From contig NC_133537.1 in the NCBI RefSeq assembly GCF_048544455.1, positions 64,672,134 to 64,736,133 on the forward strand: a stretch of 64,000 nt of DNA. The letters are read 5' to 3'. The notes beneath the pieces are model-generated. The model worked only from the letters and a program-made list of their open reading frames with translations. It did not search any database and had not been told where the DNA came from. Below, piece by piece: positions 56,929-64,000 of this stretch (its first letter is position 1; each line of letters starts with the position of its first letter). The stretch is from Silene latifolia. Taxonomy: Eukaryota > Streptophyta > Magnoliopsida > Caryophyllales > Caryophyllaceae. Made by a program: the position numbers and the translations under genes.

Positions 56929-57728
56929 TGATACCGTCGTCAGGTACCAAAATTAAATACCTAGATACAACTAACAGAAGTTAACAGCAAGTAGGGTCGC
57001 TCTCCAAAGGGAGATGGGAAAATGTCAACTTAATTAAGTCCGTCTAGGTAACAGTTCTGGGGGTTTTACTTGTTTGTTCTAATCTAAAAGAGATCAAGAA
57101 AGAGAGGAAGAACAAAGGAATGAAAGTTAAGCAAATAGATAGAAAACAGCTAAGACGGTCGGTTCGCCATGATTCTTCAGTCATGCTATCTAGGTCCCAG
57201 GTCAATGCAAGTATGGTCTACGGGGCAGTGAATATCTCCTTCCGGTCTCAATTCGCCCTAAAGCACAGATAGCCTAGCTTCCGCCGTCACTACGTGCCCT
57301 AATGTTCGCTACAAGTCTCACCCTTTCTAATCTTCCGATCTAAGTCAAGGTTTACTGCGGTTTAATGACTAATTGCATCGACTCAATTAGGCAGAAACAA
57401 TTAAATGTAGCGATTAACAACATAAACTACACTAGCATTAAACCTAATAATTCGATTTACAATTCCTTCATAATCATGGATTCCCTAAGTCTTATCAAAG
57501 AATCTTAGCTGTGCATTATCATTGAGTTAGCAATAATCATACATAAACAAGAGAAATTAAACATCGTAACAATGAAACAAAGAGATCGAGTAAAATCAAT
57601 TGTAGATAAAGGAACAGAAGAAATAAAGAGCAATAAAGGGGGATTAAGATTAAGAAATAAAAGAGAGTACTGATACCGATTACAATATTCGATTCAAGCA
57701 AGAGTTCCCAAAAGTAAGAGTAGGAGAG
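56929..57728 (-). repeat. Partial Athila-type LTR related to the ATHA LTR
   Basis: Starts TGATACCGTCGTCAGGTACC, matching the ATHA LTR start TGATACCGTCGTTTAGTACC, with a related gggtcg block after it. Cut by ATH5 at 57729; the rest should lie right of the window. Orientation is inferred from the ATHA parallel. Confidence 0.72.
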
Positions 57729-59230
57729 TGATAGGTTTTATCGCGTACCTATGCAAAGCTAATTTCCCTAGACACAATTTAATGTAGTAATAGGGGTCGA
57801 ACACAAGGAAACGGGAATTACGTAGTGAATTGCTATGGGTAGATTTTTATCAAGGTCGATTACGATTTGGGTTTGGTTTGTTTGGTTTGAGGATTAATGA
57901 AAATTGCAATGTAAATAATATGATAAAAGATAGTCTAAAGGGTTCGGGTCACTCATGCAAAGGTAAACATAATAACATGATAAACTTGATAGTAATAATC
58001 TTGTCAATTGCTTAGGCTTAAAGACACCCACCTTACGGCATTAGTGTCAACCATAGACCGGGTCCTAGAGAAACTCTCGTCCATGACTAGGTCGTCCTAC
58101 CACACATGCTTAGTCTAATTCAATTCCGTGCCTCTCGACTTTAGAACGAATAAACAAGTTTTAATCTACGACTACGGCCGATAATCAAAGATTAAGCGTA
58201 ACAAAGCAAACATGTGATGGAAGCAATTGATCAATATTATTATGAACTTTATTTAATCATATTATATGTTTGATTTTGCATGGCTCCCCTAGCCTTTAGA
58301 CTAGAGAATTTAGCTACTCATACTAAGTTGTAAATTGCAAACTAAATTAAGAGAAATGGTGAACATAATTGTACGATTTATATAAACTAATTGATTTAAC
58401 ATGTGGAAGAATTAAACTAAAGCAATCTAAACAAATTATTAAATTATAAACTATGTAATAACTGAAATAGAAATGTAGAGATATAAACTATAAGTAGAAA
58501 TACCTTAAAAGTAGAGAACTTGTATGGAAGAACAATGTATAACCAAAAGCTTGAAATAACTTAGAACCAAATGTTTGAAGAACTACAATATTAACTAATT
58601 TGTAAACTAATATAAAAACTATTGAGAGAATTATAATGTTTAAGGCTATTGTAAACTAAAACTTGGACGTAAAATTGGATACCCAAAACCTAGGAATACC
58701 TCTCCTATTTATAGGAGAGGAAGAGAAAAACGTAAGCCATCAATGGTCATGCAACCCCGATCGGGGGCGTGTGATCCTCGGTCAATTGTCTTAATTCTTG
58801 ATTAATTACATTAGGAATCTCTATGCTTCGTTTTTAATGCTCCTTAATCACCCGGTAATGCTCTAAATTCCTAGCATCCTAAGCTCTCTTGGCATCCAAT
58901 GCTTGCACCTTAATATGGACCTTCATTTTGGGCTTGACTTTACATTTGGCTTCATTTGTAATTCCTTACATCAATCTACCAATCTTCATGCAAAACCCAA
59001 GCAATCTTCACACACTTAGTCCAATATTTGGCCTTGTTTAGCTTAGTGAACTTGGTGTACAAAATCATAGGAAAAAGCCTCTAAATGCTTAGATTCCTAC
59101 AAAACCGTAACAAACACCACGATACACCTAGAACACAAAATTAGCTCAAAAATATACTAATTAAAGTATGATAATCAATAGAAACCGAGCTAAAATGAGG
59201 GGTAAAAGTATATATAAAATGAACATATCA
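57729..59230 (-). repeat. ATH5 3' LTR
   Basis: 1502 bp, TGATAGG...ACATATCA. Minus-strand TATA box TATAAATAGGAG at 58706-58713. About 42 bp upstream of it lies the perfect palindrome ccccgatcgggg (58755-58766), with a degenerate second word (cctcggtc, 58775) 20 bp on. Confidence 0.88.
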
Positions 59231-59269
59231 AACTCCCCCAAGCTAAACCCTTGCTTGTCCTCAAGCAAG
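59231..59269 (-). promoter_or_regulatory. ATH5 3' polypurine tract with RGGA-loop hairpin
   Basis: Minus sense: 8-bp stem CTTGCTTG/CAAGCAAG (59250-59269) with AGGA loop, then gtttagcttgggggagtt and the LTR. Same arrangement as ATHA with a G-to-A loop change. Confidence 0.75.
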
Positions 59270-60520
59270 AAACCAAATCCCATCAATTGCTATATCCTAA
59301 ACAAGCTAAGCATAATGATTTAAAAACCCGAAACAACATGGGCAAGGGATAGAGCAAGACATGGATGAGATTTACACGACGGCGTAGCATAGAAAACTTT
59401 GAATGAACCTTTAAGCTCTTGCATGATCTTTCGACTTATGGACTCTCACGGGCACTCAAACTCTTTTATATGTGAAAGGACAATTTTTGTGAATGAACAC
59501 TCAACTATCCTCAACTTATAACAATGTGCCCGCAATCTAATATGGTAAACATGTCAAAACTAGCAAGCAAAGAAAATCAAATGTAAGCATGATAAAGAAG
59601 CCAAATGGGTAGGAAGAAGGCAAATAAACATGGGTAAGAAGGGGGAACAAAAGAGTTATGGTAATGTGGAGCTAAGTCAAGCTAGCAACTACCAAAATGT
59701 AAGGATGCTCAATCCCAATTCTAACCCAATTTTGCAATTCAAACCATAAGAAATTTCTCCAAAATATGATGAATAATGCTTGAGAATTTCTCATATCTTT
59801 TCTTCTTCTTCTCTTTCTTTTCTTTTCTTTTCTTTTCTTTTCAATGCATACTTTTTTTTCTTTCATGCTTTTTCTCATTCATTTTTTTTTCTTTCTTCAT
59901 TTTTTCATTTTCTTTCATTTTCCAATTTTCCAATTTTTCCATTTCTTTTTTTTTCTTTTTTTTTTTGAACATTAAGACCAAGCTCACATGACTTCAAACA
60001 ACCAAATATATCCCAATGAGCACCCAAAGACTATCCAACTAAGCTACTAACTCAACAAGGGTAGGCAATTTCAATGATGTAGCTAAGGATAAATTTTGTG
60101 AAGGGGTCAAAAAAGCTAAAATATCATGTGAATGGCTCCAAAATGCTAAAACAAATGAATGCATGCTTACCAAGAAATGACATGAAGACCATACTTGTGC
60201 GTTTTGATGTAACACACATTATAAGGAGACACCTACACTCACCTAAATGAGACCAAATAAAGATGAAATGGCCTTAAAGGAGGTTATACCTTATCAATTT
60301 TGTAGCTTGCCACAAGTCAAGATCAAGCCTATTTGGTTCATTCTCCATCTCCCACCTACTATGTCAAGACATCCCCATGTAGCTAATATCCCATCATTAA
60401 AGAATAAATCATTAGCAACAAGCTATTAATAGGATAAGCAAAGAGGAAAGTAGGCAACAAGCAAGCACAAAGCAAAAATTTCTACACTACATGCAAACTA
60501 CACTATATGCAAATGCAATC
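59270..60520 (-). other. ATH5 non-coding interval between polypurine tracts
   Basis: No credible genes. 59790-59970 is an almost pure T/C tract on the plus strand (ttttc repeats), i.e. purine-rich in element sense; short frames through it are low-complexity only. Confidence 0.6.
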
Positions 60521-60556
60521 CCTCACCAAGCTAAACATCACATTGTCCTCAATGTG
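60521..60556 (-). promoter_or_regulatory. ATH5 internal polypurine-like tract with RGGA-loop hairpin
   Basis: Minus sense: 7-bp stem CACATTG/CAATGTG (60539-60556), loop AGGA, then gtttagcttggtgaggga. The sequence mirrors the 3' copy at 59231-59269 but the stem differs. A run of 15 C (60690-60704) lies between it and the env-like ORF stop. Confidence 0.62.
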
Positions 60557-60742
60557 CCAACTATCCAAATCACCCAATCAAACCATAAAAATGGCTCAAA
60601 GCACAAAGCAAAGACTAGAGGTTATGTCTAATGGGTTGCAAGATCTAAACTAATATGCAAAGCAATTAAAAACTTACTCAACTTGCTAGCCCCCCCCCCC
60701 CCCCAAGCTAGCATGAATTCGGGGGATTTCTTCATTGATCAA

Positions 60743-62428
60743 CTAAGAAAAGGGCCAAAAATTGAACCCCTTCCTCCCTTTCTTCTTCTTCTTGCCACTA
60801 CCACTTGATTCTCCTTGTTGGCCACTTCCACTTGAGTCATCCCCTTGAAGAGGAGTGACATACTCACCAATATCTTGGCCACTACCAAGACCTTCACCAT
60901 AACTACTAATCCCACCATAGCCACCGTAGCCACCATATCCTCCATAGCCACCATAGCCACTGTAGCCACCATATTCTCCATAGCCACCATAGCCTCCTGG
61001 CAATGCCTCAACCCCATAATCCGAACCACAAAAGTCCGGGCCGGGTTCATAGTGAGCAAATGTACCTGCATCATGGTGAGGAGGGGGAGGGGGAATAGGA
61101 GATGGAGGAGGAAATCCACCCGGAGGATAAGTATAGAATGAAGGGTGTGGCCCCTCGGGTGGGATAACTCCTTGCCTAGCAAAATGATCATAAATAGGAT
61201 GCAATGCAAGACGTTGGTCATCACGAATTTGGTTAACACCTAAGTTCATTTACCGCATCATATTCATCATTTCTATGCTAGATGGTGACTCAAGGCTAGA
61301 GGTGGAGTGACGTGCTTGGGAGGATGAAACTCCCATACGTCTCTCAACGGTGGTAGTGGACTCACCTATAAGGGGTAAATGGTAAGTTGGTCTAACAAAG
61401 GGGTCACTTCCACGACGAGGCTTAGTGTGAACTAAAGCCTTTATCTCTTTCTTTTCCTCGGGTAGACGAATGGAGTCTTGCCTACCTATCTTCCAAGTCA
61501 TGTTGGGATGTGCATCTTTAAACCAATTACAAGAAAGAAAGTATTCATAGTCAAGACCAATCCCCTTAGCCCTAGACTCAAGTAAAGGTCTCAAACCGGT
61601 AGTCTCTTGGTTAAACCGACACAAATGGTGAGCAATTTTAGTGACCAAACCACCTAAGACAATGCAACTATTCTTGGGATTAGTTTGCTTGGTCAAGTGG
61701 ACCGCAAAGTGGTAGGGGATATTAATTCCCCACTTCTTATCACCATTAACATTCAAGAAAGCACCCAAGATTTCTAACTCAATCTTCCTCACCGAGTGAG
61801 GTTCATTTCGACCAAAAAAAGTCCATCCCATAAACCTTTGCCAAATCCTTATGTCGGGATAATGAATAAATTGATGAGGTGTATGATCAAAACCCGGAAA
61901 AGTCAAGTGAGAAATGGCATCCCAAGTTAAAACGGGGTTATACTCATCGGGTGATTCGGTCGGTAAGTCTTTGCTAGGCAAATCAAAGATAGCGGTGAAA
62001 TCCGCTAAGTCCATCTTATGATCTTCATTAAATAAGCGAAAGGTAACAAAAAGAATGAAACTGGGTTTCCTAGACCTATGAAACTCGAAAGAGCTTAAGA
62101 ACTCAAGGGTGAGTTCGGGGAAGGTCTTATAATTCATGGTATAACAAGATTTCATGCCAAGATTTTTAAACAAAGCTTTAACATTTTTCTCTATTCCAAT
62201 ATTGTTTAAAGATGCTTGGTTGATGAATTTTGTTGGTTCCGTACCTTTGCTTTTCAAAATAAACCAATTGTTGTATTGAGCTAGTGAATTGAAGATCACA
62301 TTTGGGTATTCCAGGTCATGCCATTGTGGGACTTCCTCCATGTGGACATCCGCTGCTGCATTTGAAGGCTCCGCCTCACCTCTCCTTCTCTTTGAAGCAC
62401 CTTGTGAAGGAGCTTTTCTTGGTGCCAT
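60743..62428 (-). pseudogene. ATH5 env-like (ATHILA ORF-1 type) ORF with one in-frame TAA
   Basis: ATG at 62428 (MAPRKAPSQGASKRRRGE). A single frame of 561 sense codons, with one TAA at 61250-61252 immediately followed by ATG. The conserved N-terminal domain contains FPELTLEFLSSFEF, VTFRLFNEDHKMDL, HYPDIRIWQRFMGWTFF and VLGGLVTKIAHHL. The tail has Pro-rich, GGYGGYGGYGGYG and KKKKKGRKG segments. No obvious signal peptide or membrane segment is visible. The GYG-rich tail replaces the acidic tail of ATH1, so the C-terminus evolves freely. Confidence 0.85.
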
Positions 62429-62432
62429 ATTT

Positions 62433-62665
62433 CTGAAATTTTAAGACAAAATTCATCTTAAGGCAAACCAAAATCCATCCTAATAGGCATAATAGTATGA
62501 ATTAGTGAACTAATTCACACTACAAACATGTAATAAACAATCTACAACCAATTTCTAGTACCAAAAAGCACAAAATCGAATTCCCCCAAATTGATTTAGG
62601 GTTTACATAATCCAATTAATTGATTGCAATAGATGAATTTAAAGAGAAAAGAGAAGAGATCTTAC
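62433..62665 (-). other. Putative 5'-UTR intron before ATH5 env-like ORF
   Basis: Minus sense: donor caacttg|gtaaga (62665) and acceptor aaatttcag| (62433), 233 bp, ending 4 nt before the ATG. AT-rich with a pyrimidine-containing end. Parallel to ATHA 7560-7889. Confidence 0.55.
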
Positions 62666-62862
62666 CAAGTTGATGTTAATGGATGAATAAAGCTTGCAAA
62701 TCAATGAAGAACTTGAAGTTTCCTTGTGATTTTAGGTAGAAAAATGAAGAAAAAGATGGAGAATGGGAAGGAGTAGTACCGTCGGGTTTGCTTTGTTATG
62801 ATAGAATCTTTCTTTTTTTTTTACATACCCGCAATTTAGCAAAAAAGAGCTACAGGACCACG

Positions 62863-62893
62863 ACCCGATCAGGGCCACCAACCCCGATCGGGG
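62863..62893 (-). promoter_or_regulatory. ATH5 internal ccccgatcgggg word pair
   Basis: Perfect ccccgatcgggg at 62882-62893 and degenerate acccgatcaggg at 62863-62874, 19 bp apart. It lies about 200 bp upstream of the leader intron and uses the same word as the ATH5 LTR. It mirrors the arrays upstream of the env-like ORFs of ATHA and ATH1. Confidence 0.5.
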
Positions 62894-63149
62894 TTGACTG
62901 CTTATCCGCGTTGACTTCTTCCCTTGCGAAGTGGAATTGTTTTCTTAGTTTATTTGAAAACCACGTCCCCAAACGGGGTTATTGCATGGGGTTGCGTGTC
63001 AAGTGCACTCCAATTTCTCCTTTCTTCATTTTCACCTAGAAATCACAAAAGAAATATCGTTAAGTTGAGTATTTTTATTACTAATCTAGGAAAAACAATT
63101 AAATTGCAGAAAATTAAAAATGAAAATAAACAAAAGCAATAAAAAGCTT

Positions 63150-63191
63150 GGGTTGCCTCCCAAGAAGCGCTGGTTTAACGTCCCGCACGAC
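63150..63191 (-). other. Conserved non-coding block after ATH5 integrase
   Basis: 42 bases matching 8425-8468 of ATHA at about 85%, starting about 20 nt after the integrase stop (63210) in element sense. Contains gtcgtgcgggac and gggaggcaaccc (minus-strand reading). Confidence 0.65.
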
Positions 63192-63209
63192 GAAAAAGCT
63201 TGAGTCGGT

Positions 63210-64000
63210 TTAAGCTTTCTTTGGTAGAGGTTGAACGGTCATTTCCTCTATCGCACCAACGATCACATTCTCATGGTAGAGCTTCAAACGATGACCGTTT
63301 GCTTTGAATTTTTCGCCCTTGTTGGTCACTACTTCAACGGAGCCAAACTTGTTGACATTTGTGACGGTATATGGACCGGTCCACCGTGATCGTAACTTTC
63401 CCGGAAATATCTTGTATCGGGAATTGAATAGCAAGACCTTGTCACCAATTTGAAATTCCTTGTTCAAGATCTTCTTATCATGCCATCTCTTTGTTCTTTC
63501 CTTGTAGAGACGGGAGCTCTCATAAGCTTGCAAACGGAATTCATCGAGCTCATTGAGTTGCAACAACCGCTTCTCTCCACTCAATTTCGGGTCCATGTTA
63601 AGCTCCTTAATTGCCCAAAAAGCCTTTTGTTCCATCTCAACAGGAAGATGGCACGCCTTTCCATAGACCAACCTATACGGTGAGGTACCAATAGGTGTCT
63701 TAAACGCGGTACGGTAGGCCCATAAAGTATCATCTAGCTTCATACTCCAATCCTTTCGTGATTTGGCAACAACTTTCTCAAGTATTGACTTGATCTCACG
63801 GTTGGAAACCTCCACTTGGCCACTAGTTTGTGGATGATAAGCCAAGCCTCTTCTATGATAGACTCCATATTTTTCCAACAAAGCATCAAGTTGTTTCTCA
63901 CCGAAGTGAGTACCACGATCACTAATGATTGCTCTTGGAACACCGAAACTCGGGAATATGATCTTCTTGAACAATTTAATCACGTTGCAAGCATCATTGG
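63210..64000 (-). CDS. ATH5 integrase, C-terminal part (open to the window edge)
   Basis: Open from the right edge to the stop at 63210. Catalytic core segments [14 protein letters not shown] and [13 protein letters not shown] show the second Asp and the Glu; the first Asp lies off-window. Followed by [29 protein letters not shown] and a C-terminal [11 protein letters not shown] (GPY-type) region. No stops or frameshifts, the best preserved pol part in the window. Confidence 0.92.
   Translation of the reverse strand, partial: NDACNVIKLFKKIIFPSFGVPRAIISDRGTHFGEKQLDALLEKYGVYHRRGLAYHPQTSGQVEVSNREIKSILEKVVAKSRKDWSMKLDDTLWAYRTAFKTPIGTSPYRLVYGKACHLPVEMEQKAFWAIKELNMDPKLSGEKRLLQLNELDEFRLQAYESSRLYKERTKRWHDKKILNKEFQIGDKVLLFNSRYKIFPGKLRSRWTGPYTVTNVNKFGSVEVVTNKGEKFKANGHRLKLYHENVIVGAIEEMTVQPLPKKA

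Larger units (their letters stand above)
57729..64000 (-). mobile_element. ATH5: Athila-type element, 3' part (continues off the right edge)
   Basis: Left (3') LTR 57729-59230, polypurine tract, long non-coding interval, second tract, env-like ORF, intron, palindrome words, conserved block and integrase, then the window edge. It is the best preserved Athila in the window, but the env-like ORF has one stop. Confidence 0.88.

Noticed and set aside
59776..59991. Phe/Ser-rich plus-strand membrane-like protein
   Set aside because: Low-complexity translation of a T/C tract in the ATH5 non-coding interval.
60845..61141. Plus-strand protein with Ile/Ala/Thr repeats
   Set aside because: It is the antisense reading of the GYG repeats of the ATH5 env-like ORF.

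Overview
This window is plant nuclear DNA made almost entirely of LTR retrotransposons nested inside one another, plus one CACTA transposon carrying a broken Ulp1-type protease gene and one MITE. I found no convincing host gene, rRNA or complete tRNA gene. The evidence for a flowering plant with a large, repeat-rich genome is the mix of element types: Athila-type and Tat-type Ty3 elements, chromodomain Ty3 elements, a copia element primed by initiator tRNA-Met, and a CACTA element. The exact lineage cannot be fixed from sequence alone.

Layout. The oldest visible scaffold from 22311 to 44877 is a minus-strand chromovirus (Tekay/Del-like, 'TEK-'). Its left LTR is split by TAT2 (22476-37954), whose RNase H region is split by a young copia element (26438-35122). 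It also directly abuts the end of element ATH1 (860-22310, plus strand). ATH1 is a gag-protease-env-like Athila without RT or integrase, and its protease is split by ATHA (3131-15192, minus strand, perfect 5-bp target duplication). The ATH1 5' LTR is itself cut 22 bp from its end by another LTR (1-859) that continues off the left edge. The gag of TEK- is split by a MITE, and its right LTR is cut by a further Athila (ATHC, from 44878). ATHC's gag is cut by LTR6 at 48208. Next come a truncated plus-strand chromovirus gag/protease (49343-51056), an isolated LTR (51057-52581), a copia leader remnant (about 53540-54079), and the CACTA element (54080-56928). The CACTA is cut by an Athila-type LTR (56929), which is cut in turn by ATH5 (57729 to beyond the right edge).

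How the parts work together. Each Athila element carries LTR promoters with TATA boxes or TATA-like sequences, a tRNA-Asp primer site where visible, gag-protease-RT-RNase H-integrase, and a separate env-like ORF. In ATHA and ATH5 that last ORF appears to have its own leader with a 5'-UTR intron. Most coding regions are dead through in-frame stops and frameshifts. The longest open stretches are the ATH5 integrase and env-like ORF.

The signals I consider most worth pursuing are non-coding. (1) Arrays of family-specific short palindromic words, spaced about 20-21 bp, lie upstream of LTR TATA boxes and again upstream of the env-like ORF. The word differs between families but the spacing is the same. 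(2) A hairpin with an RGGA-type loop precedes both the 3' polypurine tract and a second internal polypurine tract in three Athila families, with different but still complementary stems. (3) A primer site extends over a 50-nt tRNA-Lys half. (4) One pair of otherwise near-identical LTRs is strongly diverged only at its palindrome array.
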